Below are positions 27,420 to 37,159 of a DNA stretch of 64,000 nt, in pieces. Within the stretch, counting starts at the first letter, position 1, and the number at the start of each line of letters is the position of its first letter. The notes under the pieces were generated by a model. The model had not been told where the DNA came from and did not search any database. It saw nothing but the letters and a program-made list of their open reading frames with translations. Made by a program: the position numbers and the translations under genes. This DNA is from Streptomyces sp. NBC_00236 (lineage in GTDB: Bacteria > Actinomycetota > Actinomycetes > Streptomycetales > Streptomycetaceae), in NCBI RefSeq assembly GCF_036195045.1, contig NZ_CP108100.1, forward strand, positions 2,542,001 to 2,606,000. The letters are read 5' to 3'.

Positions 27420-27654
27420 TGAGTTCCCCTTGTTCCCCATGAGGATGCGTCGGGCCTTCCCAAGCGAAAGCGGTGATGGCTTGTTTTGGTAGGCGAGATG
27501 AGCGCTGCGGGCGTGGAAGCTTCCATCGTAGTGCCGGACACGCCGACACAGCGCGAGGGTCCTTCGCCATGCTGAGCAGAACGGGTGGCCGTTCCACTCA
27601 TGGTGACGTTACGTCGGAGTGATGCGTTCCCGCGATCCGGAACCCTATGCCGAA

Positions 27655-27680
27655 GGGCGACCGAATTACTTCGGTCGCCC
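27655..27680 (-). terminator. Terminator downstream of ndk
   Basis: Arms 27655-27664 and 27671-27680 form a perfect 10-bp stem with a 6-base loop, about 33 bases past the ndk stop. It separates the folC-ndk unit from the mreB promoter region. Confidence 0.75.
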
Positions 27681-27712
27681 CAGGTCATCAGCGCTGTTCG
27701 GCTGATCCGAAG

Positions 27713-28126
27713 TCAGGAAAGTCCCGGAAAGAACAGCTTCATTTCTCGCTCTGCGGACTCCTCGGAGTCCGAGGCGTGGATGAGGTTCTCCCGGGTGATG
27801 GTGCCGAAGTCACCACGGATCGATCCGGGCGCGGCGGCGATCGGGTCGGTGGGGCCGGCCAGGGCACGGACGCCCTCGATGACCCGCTCGCCCTCGGCCA
27901 CCAGGGCGACGATCGGGCCGGACTGCATGAACTCGACGAGCGGCTCGTAGAACGGGCGGCCGACGTGCTCGGCGTAGTGCTGTTCCAGCGTGGCGCGGTC
28001 GAGGGTGCGGAGCTCCAGCGCCGTGATCTTCCAGCCGGCCTTGCGCTCGATGCGGCCGACGATTTCGCCGACCAGACCGCGACGGACGGCGTCGGGCTTG
28101 AGAAGAACGAGGGTGCGCTGGGTCAT
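27713..28126 (-). CDS. ndk: Nucleoside diphosphate kinase
   Basis: The 137-aa product transfers the gamma phosphate between nucleoside tri- and diphosphates through a phospho-histidine. The active site NLIHASDS places the catalytic His at 117. MTQRTLVLLKPDAVRRGLVGE is the family N-terminus. The open frame continues 30 codons upstream, but only ATG 28126 matches the family start, and it has GGAG upstream. It lies between DUF4233 and mreB. Confidence 0.97.
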   Translation of the reverse strand: MTQRTLVLLKPDAVRRGLVGEIVGRIERKAGWKITALELRTLDRATLEQHYAEHVGRPFYEPLVEFMQSGPIVALVAEGERVIEGVRALAGPTDPIAAAPGSIRGDFGTITRENLIHASDSEESAEREMKLFFPGLS

Positions 28127-28237
28127 GTGCGGCTCCTTGCAGGCATATGGGTGCGGTGAGGCGAGGTTACAGGGGTACGGTGACGGGCCGGCCGCCGGGT
28201 TTGGCCGCCCGGTCACAGACCCGCCCGGCCGCTTCCC

Positions 28238-28594
28238 TCAGGTGCCGGCAGGCGCCTGTGCGGCCTCCTGCGCGGCCCATCGGGCCTTCGCCTCGTCGAT
28301 CTTTCGGCCGTAGTGCACGGAGGCCCACCACAGGCCGCCGAAGACCAGGCCGAGGATGAACATCATCGGGACGACGAAACCACTGGCGACCAGCGCGATC
28401 TGGAGCGCCCAGCCGAGCTGTATGCCGCCGGGTCGGGTGATCATCCCGCAGAGCAGCACGGAGAGCAGCATGCCGATGCCGCAGACCGTCCAGACCGTGG
28501 CGGACGTCAGGTCGTCGGACTTCATCGCGACGAGTCCGGCGAACCCGATCACGAAGAACTCGCCGATCAGCGTCGATGCACAGAGCGTACGCAC
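28238..28594 (-). CDS. DUF4233 family small membrane protein
   Basis: This is a 118-aa protein with four hydrophobic segments and a short Ala-rich cytoplasmic tail. The family is restricted to actinobacteria and regularly sits between folC and ndk; function is unknown. The start is GTG 28594, 5 bases after the folC stop codon, indicating translational coupling. No enzymatic motif is visible. Confidence 0.85.
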   Translation of the reverse strand: MRTLCASTLIGEFFVIGFAGLVAMKSDDLTSATVWTVCGIGMLLSVLLCGMITRPGGIQLGWALQIALVASGFVVPMMFILGLVFGGLWWASVHYGRKIDEAKARWAAQEAAQAPAGT

Positions 28595-28599
28595 GTCGG

Positions 28600-30123
28600 T
28601 CAGCGCCTTCCCAGAAGCAGCCGGGCCTCGCCGACCGTGATCACGGATCCGGTCACCAGTACCCCGGCGCCCGCGTACTCGTCCTCTTCCTCGGCGAGGG
28701 TGATCGCCGCCTCCAGCGCGTCGTCCAGCCGGGGCTCGACCTGGACGCGGTCGTTGCCGAAGACCTCGACGGCGACCGCCGCGAGCTCGTCCGCGTCCAT
28801 CGCGCGTGCGCTGGAGTTCTGGGTGACGACGACCTCGGCGAAGATCGGCTCGAAGGCTTCCAGGAGCCCTCGCACGTCCTTGTCGCCGCTGGCTCCGACC
28901 ACACCGATCAGCCGGGAGAAGCCGAACGCCTCGGAGAGCCCCTCGGCGGTGGCCAGGGCGCCTGCCGGGTTGTGCGCGGCGTCCAGGACGACGGTCGGGC
29001 TGGAGCGGACCACTTCGAGGCGGCCCGGGGAGATCACCGAGGCGAAGGCCCTGCGGATGATGTCGGCGTCGAGCGATCCGGTCTGCTCGGCACCGATGCC
29101 GAAGAACGCCTCGACCGCGCAGAGCGCCACCACCGCGTTGCGCGCCTGGTGGGCGCCGTACAGCGGAAGGAAGATGTTCTCGTACTCGCCGCCGAGACCG
29201 CGCAGCGTCAGGAGCTGGCCGCCGACCGCGATCTCCCGGGAGACGACACCGAACTCCATGCCTTCGCGGGCCACGGTGGCGTCGACCTCGACGGCCTTCT
29301 TCAGCATCACCTGGGCGGCGTCGACGGGCTGCTGGGCGAGGATGACCGTCGCGCCCTGCTTGATGATCCCGGACTTCTCCACCGCGATCTCGCCCGGTGT
29401 GGAGCCCAGGCGGTCGGTGTGGTCCAGGGAGATGGGGGTGACGACGGCGACCGTGGAGTCGATCACGTTCGTCGCGTCCCAGCTGCCTCCCATGCCGACC
29501 TCGACGACGGCGACGTCGACCGGCGCGTCGGCGAAGGCCGCGTACGCCATGCCGGTGAGGACCTCGAAGAAGGAGAGCCGGTAGGGCTGCTGTGCGTCGA
29601 CCATCTCGACGTACGGCTTGATGTCCTCGTAGGTGGAGATGAACCGTTCGGGGTCCATCGGGGAGCCGTCCAGGCTGATCCGCTCGGTGATCGACTGGAC
29701 GTGCGGCGACGTGTAGCGGCCGGTGCGCAGGTCGAAGGCGCCGAGCAGGGCCTCGATCATGCGCGCGGTGCTCGTCTTGCCGTTGGTCCCCGTGATGTGG
29801 ATGGAGGGGTAGGCGCGCTGCGGGTCGCCGAGCACGTCCATCAGCGCGGCGATGCGCGCCACGGACGGCTCCAGCTTGGTCTCGCCCCAGCGCCCGGCGA
29901 GCTCCTGCTCCACCGCGCGCAGCGCCTTGTCCACCTCCGGATCGGCGGGGCGGGCGGGGACCTCGTCGCCCTGGGGCGGTCCGGAGGCCGCGCGCAGCGT
30001 GCGGCTCCCGGCCTCGATCACCGCCAGGTCGGGGTCGCGCTGGGTCGCTTCGTCGACGATCTCCGCGAAGGTCTCGTCGGAGTCGGACGCGTCGTGCCGG
30101 TCGGAAGGGCGGGGCTCACTCAC
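28600..30123 (-). CDS. folC: Bifunctional folylpolyglutamate synthase/dihydrofolate synthase
   Basis: The product is 507 aa. It adds glutamate to dihydropteroate and folates using ATP. The Mur-ligase-like core has the P-loop ITGTNGKTSTARM, then SPHVQSITERI, VEVGMGGSWDATNVI and ISLDHTDRLGST. The C-terminal domain has VLDAAHNPAGA. The first ~70 residues are an acidic, poorly conserved extension typical of Streptomyces FolC. Upstream lies valS on the same strand, separated by a strong terminator. Confidence 0.95.
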   Translation of the reverse strand: MSEPRPSDRHDASDSDETFAEIVDEATQRDPDLAVIEAGSRTLRAASGPPQGDEVPARPADPEVDKALRAVEQELAGRWGETKLEPSVARIAALMDVLGDPQRAYPSIHITGTNGKTSTARMIEALLGAFDLRTGRYTSPHVQSITERISLDGSPMDPERFISTYEDIKPYVEMVDAQQPYRLSFFEVLTGMAYAAFADAPVDVAVVEVGMGGSWDATNVIDSTVAVVTPISLDHTDRLGSTPGEIAVEKSGIIKQGATVILAQQPVDAAQVMLKKAVEVDATVAREGMEFGVVSREIAVGGQLLTLRGLGGEYENIFLPLYGAHQARNAVVALCAVEAFFGIGAEQTGSLDADIIRRAFASVISPGRLEVVRSSPTVVLDAAHNPAGALATAEGLSEAFGFSRLIGVVGASGDKDVRGLLEAFEPIFAEVVVTQNSSARAMDADELAAVAVEVFGNDRVQVEPRLDDALEAAITLAEEEDEYAGAGVLVTGSVITVGEARLLLGRR

Positions 30124-30184
30124 GGGGCCAGTCTACGGACCGGCACGGACATCGCGCGCAGCGCCCGGGCGGCCGGGGTACGGC

Positions 30185-30224
30185 GAAGCCCCCGTACCCC
30201 TCGCAGGAGGGGTACGGGGGCTTC
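30185..30224 (-). terminator. Terminator between valS and folC
   Basis: Arms 30185-30201 and 30208-30224 form a perfect 17-bp stem with a 6-base loop, 10 bases past the valS stop codon. valS and folC therefore probably form separate units. Confidence 0.85.
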
Positions 30225-30233
30225 GTGACGGTC

Positions 30234-32855
30234 TCAGCCCTGCGGCAGGGCCGCCAGCTGGCCGGTGATCCGCTCGATGTCGGCCTCGGCCTTGGAGAGC
30301 CGGCCACGGATCTTGTCGACCACGTTGTCCGGGGCCTTGGCCAGGAACGCCTCGTTGCCGAGCTTTCCGGTGGCCTGCGCCTTCTCCTTCTGCGCGGCCT
30401 CCAGGTCCTTCGTGAGGCGCTTGCGCTCGGCACCGATGTCGATCGTGCCGGACAGGTCGAGGGCGACGGTGGCTCCGGCGACCGGCAGCGACGCGGTGGC
30501 GTGGAAGCCGTCGCCGGCCGGCTGCAGACGCAGCAGCTGGCGGATGGCCGCCTCGTGCGCGGCGAGCGCGGTCCCGGTCAGGGTGAGCTCGGCCGGAACC
30601 TTCTGGCCGGGCTGCAGGCCCTGGTCGGAGCGGAAGCGGCGGACCTCGGTGACGACCTGCTGGACGAGCTCGATCTCCTTCTCGGCCGCGTCGTCACGGA
30701 AGCCGCTGTCCCCCGGCCACTCGGCGATGACGACGGACTCGCGGCCGGTGAGCGCGGTCCAGAGGGTCTCCGTGACGAACGGGACGACGGGGTGCAGCAG
30801 GCGCAGCATCACGTCGAGGACCTCGCCCAGGACGCGGCCCGAGACCTCGGCCGGGCGGCCGCCGCCGAAGAACGTGGTCTTGGACAGCTCGACGTACCAG
30901 TCGAAGACCTCGTCCCAGGCGAAGTGCCGCAGCGCCTCGCTGAGCTTGGAGAACTGGTAGTCGTCGTAGTACGCGTCGACTTCGGCGACCGTCTTGTTGA
31001 GGCGGGACAGGATCCAGCGGTCGGTCACCGACATCTCGTCGGCGGACGGCAGTTCGCCCTCGATCGTCGCGCCGTTCATCAGGGCGAAGCGGGTGGCGTT
31101 CCAGATCTTGTTGGAGAACTTGGCGGAGCCCTGGACCCACTCCTCGCCGATCGGGACGTCGGTGCCGGGGTTGGCCCCGCGCGCGAGGGTGAAGCGGAGC
31201 GCGTCGGAGCCGTACTTGTCCATCCAGTCCAGCGGGTTGACCACGTTGCCGAAGGACTTCGACATCTTCTTGCCGTGCTCGTCGCGGACCATGCCGTGCA
31301 GGACGATCGTCCCGAACGGCGGGACGCCGTCGTTGACGTACAGGCCGAACATCATCATCCGGGCGACCCAGAAGAAGAGGATGTCGTAGCCGGTGACCAG
31401 GATGGAGTTCGGGTAGAACTTCGCGAGGCTGTCGGTCTGTTCGGGCCAGCCGAGCGTGGAGAACGGCCACAGGCCGGACGAGAACCACGTGTCCAGGACA
31501 TCGCTGTCCTGGGTCCAGCCGTCACCGGTGGGCGCCTCGTCGTCCGGTCCGACGCAGACGACCTCGCCGTTCGGGCCGTACCAGACGGGGATGCGGTGGC
31601 CCCACCAGAGCTGGCGCGAGATGCACCAGTCGTGGAGGTTGTCGACCCAGTCGAAGTACCGCTTCTCCATCTCCTGCGGGTGGATCTTGACCTTGCCGTC
31701 ACGGACGGCGTCACCGGCGGCCTTGGCGAGCGGGGCGACCTTGACCCACCACTGGAGGGAGAGCCGCGGCTCGATGGTGGTCTTGCAGCGGGAGCAGTGA
31801 CCGACGGAGTGGACGTACGGCCGCTTCTCGGCGACGATCCGGCCCTCGGCGCGCAGGGCGGCGACGATGGCGGAACGGGCCTCCAGGCGGTCCAGGCCCT
31901 GGAAGGGGCCGGGGGCCGTGATGACGGCGCGCTCGTCGAGGACCGTGAGGAACGGCAGGTCGTGGCGCTTGCCGATCTCGAAGTCGTTCGGGTCGTGCGC
32001 GGGGGTCACCTTGACGGCGCCGGTGCCGAACTCGGGGTCGACGTGGTGGTCGGCGACGACCGGGATCGTGCGGTCGGTCAGCGGCAGCTTGATCTGCTTG
32101 CCGACCAGGTGCTTGTAGCGCTCGTCGTCGGGGTGGACGGCGACGGCGGTGTCACCGAGCATCGTCTCGGCGCGGGTGGTGGCGACGACGATGGTCTCGG
32201 CGCCCTCCCCGTACTGCATGGAGACGAGCTCGCCGTCGTCCTCCTGGTACTCGACCTCGATGTCCGAGATCGCGGTGAGGCAGCGCGGGCACCAGTTGAT
32301 GATCCGCTCGGCGCGGTAGATCAGCTCGTCGTCGTACATCTGCTTGAAGACGGTCTGGACGGCCTTGGACAGGCCCTCGTCCATGGTGAAGCGCTCACGG
32401 GACCAGGCGACGCCCTCGCCCAGGCGGCGCATCTGGCCGGAGATCTGGCCGCCGGACTCGTTCTTCCACTGCCAGACGCGCTCGACGAAGGCCTCGCGGC
32501 CCAGGTCGTGGCGGGACTTGCCCTCCTTGCCGAGCTCGCGCTCGACGACGTTCTGGGTGGCGATGCCGGCGTGGTCCATGCCCGGCTGGTAGAGCGCCTC
32601 GAATCCCTGCATCCGCTTGCGGCGGACGAGGGCGTCGATCAGCGTGTGCTCGAAGGCGTGTCCCAGGTGCAGGGATCCGGTGACGTTCGGGGGCGGGATG
32701 ACGATGGAGTACGGCGGCTTGTCGCTGTTCTCGTCCGCCTCGAAGTAACCGCGTTCTACCCAGCGCTCGTACAGCTTCCCCTCTACCTCGGCCGGCGTGT
32801 ACTGGGTCGGCAGTTCGGGGATGCTGGCTGGCTGCTGCGCTGCGTTCTCGGTCAC
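30234..32855 (-). CDS. valS: Valyl-tRNA synthetase
   Basis: This is an 873-aa class I synthetase that charges tRNA-Val and edits threonine. It has the HIGH-type motif HLGH at residues 63-66 within [13 protein letters not shown], a CP1 editing domain ([18 protein letters not shown]), the KMSKS motif in [11 protein letters not shown], and a C-terminal coiled coil ([25 protein letters not shown]) typical of ValRS. I chose GTG 32855, which follows a GGGG-containing leader; an ATG at 32888 adds eleven non-conserved residues. Some 35 bases further upstream on the other strand begins the Pro/Gly-rich membrane protein region. Confidence 0.97.
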   Translation of the reverse strand: MTENAAQQPASIPELPTQYTPAEVEGKLYERWVERGYFEADENSDKPPYSIVIPPPNVTGSLHLGHAFEHTLIDALVRRKRMQGFEALYQPGMDHAGIATQNVVERELGKEGKSRHDLGREAFVERVWQWKNESGGQISGQMRRLGEGVAWSRERFTMDEGLSKAVQTVFKQMYDDELIYRAERIINWCPRCLTAISDIEVEYQEDDGELVSMQYGEGAETIVVATTRAETMLGDTAVAVHPDDERYKHLVGKQIKLPLTDRTIPVVADHHVDPEFGTGAVKVTPAHDPNDFEIGKRHDLPFLTVLDERAVITAPGPFQGLDRLEARSAIVAALRAEGRIVAEKRPYVHSVGHCSRCKTTIEPRLSLQWWVKVAPLAKAAGDAVRDGKVKIHPQEMEKRYFDWVDNLHDWCISRQLWWGHRIPVWYGPNGEVVCVGPDDEAPTGDGWTQDSDVLDTWFSSGLWPFSTLGWPEQTDSLAKFYPNSILVTGYDILFFWVARMMMFGLYVNDGVPPFGTIVLHGMVRDEHGKKMSKSFGNVVNPLDWMDKYGSDALRFTLARGANPGTDVPIGEEWVQGSAKFSNKIWNATRFALMNGATIEGELPSADEMSVTDRWILSRLNKTVAEVDAYYDDYQFSKLSEALRHFAWDEVFDWYVELSKTTFFGGGRPAEVSGRVLGEVLDVMLRLLHPVVPFVTETLWTALTGRESVVIAEWPGDSGFRDDAAEKEIELVQQVVTEVRRFRSDQGLQPGQKVPAELTLTGTALAAHEAAIRQLLRLQPAGDGFHATASLPVAGATVALDLSGTIDIGAERKRLTKDLEAAQKEKAQATGKLGNEAFLAKAPDNVVDKIRGRLSKAEADIERITGQLAALPQG

Positions 32856-32995
32856 GCCCCACAGTTTAGGGCCGTCACAGTCATGCACTGAAACCGGTTT
32901 GTTCAGTAACGGTGTGCCTCCCGGTGCCCCATCCCCGCGGGCCGTCCGTCAGGATGTTCGGAACGCATAAGCATCACGAACAGGGGACACCGCAG

Positions 32996-33994
32996 ATGAG
33001 CTACAACCAGCCGGGCCCGTACGGTGGCCAGCCGCCGCAGGGCCAGCCCGGACCGTACGGCCAGCAGCCGGGCCCCTACGGCGGTCAGCCGCCGCAGGGC
33101 CCGCCGCAGGGGCAGCCCGGCTACGGCTACCCGCAGCAGGCCCCCCAGGGCGTCCCGCCCCAGCAGCAGCCCCCGCAGCCGGGCTACGGGTACCCGCAGG
33201 CCCAGCAGCCCGGCCCGTACGGCCAGCAGCCCCCCACTCCCCCGTACGGCGGCCAGCCGGTCTACGGCCAGCAGCCGGGCTTCCCGCCGGCCGCCCCGCC
33301 GAAGAAGAAGACGGGCCTGATCGTGGGCGGCGTGATCGTGGCGCTGGCGGTCATCGGCGGCGGGGTGTACATGCTGACGTCGGGCGGCGCCAGCAACAGC
33401 GACGTCGCGGACTCCACCAAGGGGTACAAGCTGACGCCGGCGGCGACGCTGGACGGGTACAAGAAGCAGGCCGGCTCCGGGGAGTCGGGAGCGCCGACCG
33501 GTGAAGAGAAGTCCAGGCTCGAAAATCTTGGCATCAAGAGCCCGCAGAAGGCGGGCGCCAATTATCAGACGGGCACCGAGGACAACCCGCTCGCGGTCAA
33601 GACGGTCACGCTCTCGGGGTACTGGGGCGACGTCACCGACCCTGCGAAGGTCATCGACAACGCCTTCAACAACGCGGAGGCGGACTTCAAGGAGGGCTCC
33701 GAAGGAATGGAGCTCGAGCGCGTCGGCAGCCCCAAGGCCATGACGCCGGCAGGCTTCAAGGGCGCCCTCATGAAGTGCCAGGACATGAAGGTGCTGAACA
33801 AGGACGGCGACGGCACTGCCGCCAAGGGGCCGAAGGAATTCACCATCCCGATCTGCGTCTGGGCCGACTACAGCACGGTGGGCACGGTGATCGGGGTCGA
33901 CGTGGCCCTCTCCATGACAGGCAAGGGAATGGCTCAGGACGAGGTGGCGGACGTGACCGCCAAGCTCTACAACACCTCCCGCACCAAGATCTGA
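32996..33994 (+). CDS. Pro/Gly/Gln/Tyr-rich membrane-anchored protein, unknown function
   Basis: The product is 332 aa. Residues 1-100 consist of repeats of the type Q-P-G-P-Y-G-(G/Q)-Q-P-P-Q-G, very low in charge and probably disordered. KKKTG then leads to one hydrophobic segment (LIVGGVIVALAVIGGGVYML). The remaining ~200 residues form an extracytoplasmic domain with no motif I recognise (ends SMTGKGMAQDEVADVTAKLYNTSRTKI). This is a common actinobacterial architecture. Start ATG 32996 has AGGGGA 8 nt upstream. It is the only plus-strand gene between 3.4 and 39 kb. Confidence 0.88.
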   Translation: MSYNQPGPYGGQPPQGQPGPYGQQPGPYGGQPPQGPPQGQPGYGYPQQAPQGVPPQQQPPQPGYGYPQAQQPGPYGQQPPTPPYGGQPVYGQQPGFPPAAPPKKKTGLIVGGVIVALAVIGGGVYMLTSGGASNSDVADSTKGYKLTPAATLDGYKKQAGSGESGAPTGEEKSRLENLGIKSPQKAGANYQTGTEDNPLAVKTVTLSGYWGDVTDPAKVIDNAFNNAEADFKEGSEGMELERVGSPKAMTPAGFKGALMKCQDMKVLNKDGDGTAAKGPKEFTIPICVWADYSTVGTVIGVDVALSMTGKGMAQDEVADVTAKLYNTSRTKI

Positions 33995-34000
33995 CCCACG

Positions 34001-34053
34001 CAACGCGAAGGGGCGCCCCGCCGGCCGAACCGGCGGGGCGCCCCTTCGCGTTG
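34001..34053. terminator. Bidirectional terminator between the Pro/Gly-rich gene and clpX
   Basis: Arms 34001-34024 and 34030-34053 form a perfect 24-bp stem with a 5-base loop, lying between two convergent stop codons. Confidence 0.9.
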
Positions 34054-34068
34054 GTCTCTACGACACCG

Positions 34069-35367
34069 CTACGCGGACTTCTCGTGCCGCCCCTCGTCGC
34101 CCTTGCCGATCGTCCGCGGCTCGCGCGGGACCAGCGTCGGGTTGACGTTGTTGCGGACCACGTCCGCGGTGATGACGACCCGGGCGACGTCCTTGCGGGA
34201 CGGCACCTCGTACATCACCGACTGGAGGACTTCCTCCATGATCGCGCGCAGGCCGCGCGCGCCGGTCTGGCGCAGGATCGCCTGATCCGCGATGGCTTCC
34301 AGCGCCTCGCGCTCGAACTCCAGCTCCACACCGTCGAGTTCGAAGAGCCGCTGGTACTGCTTCACCAGGGCGTTGCGCGGCTCGATGAGGATCTGGAGCA
34401 GTGCCTCGCGGTCCAGGTTGTGGACCGAGGTCAGGACCGGGAGGCGGCCGATGAACTCGGGGATCATCCCGAACTTCACCAGGTCCTCCGGCATGACCTC
34501 CTGGAACTGGTCGCTCGCCTGGATCTCCCGCTTGGAGCGGATCGTGGCGCCGAAGCCGATGCCCTTGGCGCCGGCCCGGGACTCGATGATCTTCTCCAGG
34601 CCGGAGAAGGCACCGCCCACGATGAACAGCACGTTCGTCGTGTCGATCTGGATGAACTCCTGGTGCGGGTGCTTCCGGCCGCCCTGCGGCGGTACGGAGG
34701 CGGTGGTCCCCTCAAGGATCTTCAGCAGGGCCTGCTGAACGCCCTCGCCGGAGACATCGCGGGTGATCGACGGGTTCTCGCTCTTACGGGCGACCTTGTC
34801 GATCTCGTCGATGTAGATGATCCCGGTCTCGGCCTTCTTGACGTCGTAGTCCGCGGCCTGAATCAGCTTCAGCAGGATGTTCTCGACGTCCTCACCGACG
34901 TAGCCGGCCTCCGTCAGCGCCGTCGCGTCGGCGATGGCGAACGGGACGTTGAGCATGCGGGCCAGTGTCTGCGCGAGGAGGGTCTTGCCCGAGCCCGTGG
35001 GGCCGAGCAGCAGGATGTTGGACTTGGCGAGTTCGATCGCGTCGTCACGGTTCGCACCGCCGCCGTTCTCCCCGGCCTGGACCCGCTTGTAGTGGTTGTA
35101 CACAGCGACCGAGAGGGCCTTCTTCGCGGGCTCCTGCCCGACGACGTATCCCTCGAGGAACTCGTAGATCTCGCGGGGCTTGGGAAGTTCCTCCCAGCGG
35201 ACCTCGCTCGTCTCCGCGAGCTCCTCCTCGATGATCTCGTTGCAGAGATCGATGCACTCGTCGCAGATGTACACACCGGGTCCCGCGATGAGCTTCTTCA
35301 CCTGCTTCTGGCTCTTTCCGCAGAACGAGCACTTGAGCAGGTCGCCGCCATCACCGATGCGTGCCAC
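34069..35367 (-). CDS. clpX: ATP-dependent Clp protease ATP-binding subunit ClpX
   Basis: The product is 432 aa. The N-terminal zinc-binding domain has [10 protein letters not shown] and CDECIDLC; the AAA+ domain has Walker A GPTGSGKT, Walker [10 protein letters not shown] and the [12 protein letters not shown] pore-region helix. ClpX unfolds substrates and feeds them to ClpP. The start is GTG 35367 ([13 protein letters not shown]), with GGGGAAGC upstream; the longer ATG frame from 35469 adds a non-conserved stretch. It lies 157 bp downstream of clpP2, a gap with a small GC hairpin, so it may have its own promoter. Confidence 0.97.
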   Translation of the reverse strand: MARIGDGGDLLKCSFCGKSQKQVKKLIAGPGVYICDECIDLCNEIIEEELAETSEVRWEELPKPREIYEFLEGYVVGQEPAKKALSVAVYNHYKRVQAGENGGGANRDDAIELAKSNILLLGPTGSGKTLLAQTLARMLNVPFAIADATALTEAGYVGEDVENILLKLIQAADYDVKKAETGIIYIDEIDKVARKSENPSITRDVSGEGVQQALLKILEGTTASVPPQGGRKHPHQEFIQIDTTNVLFIVGGAFSGLEKIIESRAGAKGIGFGATIRSKREIQASDQFQEVMPEDLVKFGMIPEFIGRLPVLTSVHNLDREALLQILIEPRNALVKQYQRLFELDGVELEFEREALEAIADQAILRQTGARGLRAIMEEVLQSVMYEVPSRKDVARVVITADVVRNNVNPTLVPREPRTIGKGDEGRHEKSA

Positions 35368-35441
35368 GAGGTGCTTCCCCTTCGCCTGGGAGACGCCTGG
35401 TTCAGCGGCTCCTGGTGCCTCTATCCGACGGTACCTTGCCT

Positions 35442-35459
35442 GGGCCCCCGTTCGGGCCC
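35442..35459 (-). terminator. Possible weak terminator between clpP2 and clpX
   Basis: Two GGGCCC blocks (35442-35447, 35454-35459) can pair around a 6-base loop in the clpP2-clpX gap. The stem is short and there is no T-run, so this is tentative. Confidence 0.3.
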
Positions 35460-35524
35460 CCCTTGGCACGGTTCACACGGCCGGGGCCGGGTGACCCTGC
35501 CGTACCAAGGGGTAAAGGCCGACG

Positions 35525-36208
35525 TCAGGCGGCCGCTCCGGCCGCGCTCTTACGGGTCGCGACGATCTGGTCGACCAGGCCGTAGGCGAGGGCGTCATCG
35601 GCGGTCAGGATCTTGTCGCGCTCGATGTCGTCACGGATCTTCTCGATCGGCGTGGTGGAGTGCTTGGCCAGCAGCTCCTCCAGCTGGGCCCGCATGCGCA
35701 GGATCTCGTTGGCCGCGATCTCCAGGTCGGAGAGCTGCTCACGGCCGGTCTGCGAGGACGGCTGGTGGATCAGGACCCGCGCGTTCGGCAGCGCCAGGCG
35801 CTTGCCCGGCGTGCCCGCGGCGAGCAGCACGGCGGCGGCGGAGGCCGCCTGGCCCATGCAGACCGTCTGGATGTCCGGCTTCACGAACTGCATCGTGTCG
35901 TAGATCGCGGTGAGCGCGGTGAACGAGCCGCCGGGGCTGTTGATGTAGATCGAGATGTCCCGGTCCGGGTCCATCGACTCCAGGCACAGCAGCTGCGCCA
36001 TGACGTCGTTGGCGGACGCGTCGTCGATCTGCACGCCGAGGAAGATCACGCGCTCCTCGAAGAGCTTCGCGTACGGGTCGTACTCGCGCACGCCCTGCGA
36101 GGTGCGCTCCACGAAGCGCGGGACGATGTAGCGGTTGTCCACCTGCGGGCCGGTGTAGAGGCCGTTAGCGGACGCGCCGGGGAAGTTGTTCATGTGGGTG
36201 TTCACCAT
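35525..36208 (-). CDS. clpP2: ATP-dependent Clp protease proteolytic subunit 2
   Basis: This is a 227-aa serine protease subunit. Catalytic Ser lies in [14 protein letters not shown], His in [10 protein letters not shown], and the Asp is expected in the helix after ERDKILTAD. Actinobacteria need paired ClpP1/ClpP2, which form a mixed double-ring barrel with ClpX or ClpC. Two possible ATGs (36208 and five codons on) begin a short propeptide-like region. It follows clpP1 by 80 bp and is probably cotranscribed with it. Confidence 0.96.
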   Translation of the reverse strand: MVNTHMNNFPGASANGLYTGPQVDNRYIVPRFVERTSQGVREYDPYAKLFEERVIFLGVQIDDASANDVMAQLLCLESMDPDRDISIYINSPGGSFTALTAIYDTMQFVKPDIQTVCMGQAASAAAVLLAAGTPGKRLALPNARVLIHQPSSQTGREQLSDLEIAANEILRMRAQLEELLAKHSTTPIEKIRDDIERDKILTADDALAYGLVDQIVATRKSAAGAAA

Positions 36209-36288
36209 CCTGGTGGCGTTCTGTGGCTGGATGTCTCGGCGTACGAGAGAAAAGCGGTGCGGTGCGACGCGATCCGGTACTGACCGGG

Positions 36289-36906
36289 TCAGGCGCCGGT
36301 GCCGCCGCCGCCCGGAACGCCCGATGCGACCGTGATGATCTCGTCGATGAGGCCGTACTCCTTGGCCTCCTCCGCGGTGTACCAGCGGTCACGGTCGCCG
36401 TCGCGGATGATCGTCTCCACGGTCTGGCCGGAGTGGCGGGCGGTGATCTCCGCCATCCGCTGCTTGGTGCGCAGCAGGTACTGGGCCTGGATCTTGATGT
36501 CCGAGGCGGTACCGCCGATACCGGCCGAACCCTGGTGCATGAGGATGTCGGTGTTCGGGAGCGCGAAGCGCTTGCCGGCGGCGCCGCCGGTGAGCAGGAA
36601 CTGGCCCATGGAGGCCGCCATGCCCATACCGATGGTGACGACGTCGTTCGGGATGTACTGCATGGTGTCGTAGACCGCCATGCCGGCCGTCACCGAACCA
36701 CCGGGGCTGTTGATGTAGAGGTAGATGTCCTTGTCCGGCTCGGCGGCAAGGAGGAGGAGCTGCGCGGTGATCTTGTTGGCGATGTCATCGTCGACCTGCT
36801 GACCGAGGAAGATGATGCGTTCGCCGAGCAGTCGGCTGTAGACCTGGTCACCGAGGCCTCCACCGAGGGACGGCTCTCCGGCGGCGTAGGGCATCAGATT
36901 CGTCAC
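36289..36906 (-). CDS. clpP1: ATP-dependent Clp protease proteolytic subunit 1
   Basis: This 205-aa paralog of ClpP2 has catalytic Ser in [14 protein letters not shown] and His in [11 protein letters not shown]. The tail is Gly-rich ([10 protein letters not shown]). It is first in the clpP1-clpP2 operon. The 253-bp upstream region, between it and the tig stop, holds a candidate ClgR operator at 37040-37056; ClgR is the known activator of clpP1P2 in Streptomyces. Confidence 0.96.
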   Translation of the reverse strand: MTNLMPYAAGEPSLGGGLGDQVYSRLLGERIIFLGQQVDDDIANKITAQLLLLAAEPDKDIYLYINSPGGSVTAGMAVYDTMQYIPNDVVTIGMGMAASMGQFLLTGGAAGKRFALPNTDILMHQGSAGIGGTASDIKIQAQYLLRTKQRMAEITARHSGQTVETIIRDGDRDRWYTAEEAKEYGLIDEIITVASGVPGGGGTGA

Positions 36907-37039
36907 GTATCCACCTGCTCGTCTCTGACGGCTCCGGCCGTCTCAGCGTCTTCGTACCGGGTGGGCCGGGACTCCCCGACCCTTCCTCTTCATGGACCCT
37001 AACGCGCAGGTGGGACAACGCCATCCCGCTTCCGCAACT

Positions 37040-37056
37040 GTTCGCTGGGAGCGCAA
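37040..37056 (-). promoter_or_regulatory. Candidate ClgR operator upstream of clpP1
   Basis: The sequence reads GTTCGC, TGGGA, GCGCAA on the plus strand, about 134 bp upstream of the clpP1 start. ClgR sites are described as containing CGC-N5-GCG with GTTCGC in one half. The left half matches fully and the right half keeps GCG but diverges after it. Confidence 0.5.
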
Positions 37057-37101
37057 GCTCCGCAGTCCGCACAAGGGTTGTGGGGGGCGTCCGCCGATAC
37101 G

Positions 37102-37141
37102 ACGACGGGCTCCGGACGCGGTGGCGTCCGGAGCCCGTCGT
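37102..37141 (-). terminator. Terminator downstream of tig
   Basis: Arms 37102-37119 and 37124-37141 form a perfect 18-bp stem with loop ggtg, 18 bases past the tig stop codon. Confidence 0.85.
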
Positions 37142-37159
37142 GCGGGTTCAGCGCGAGGC

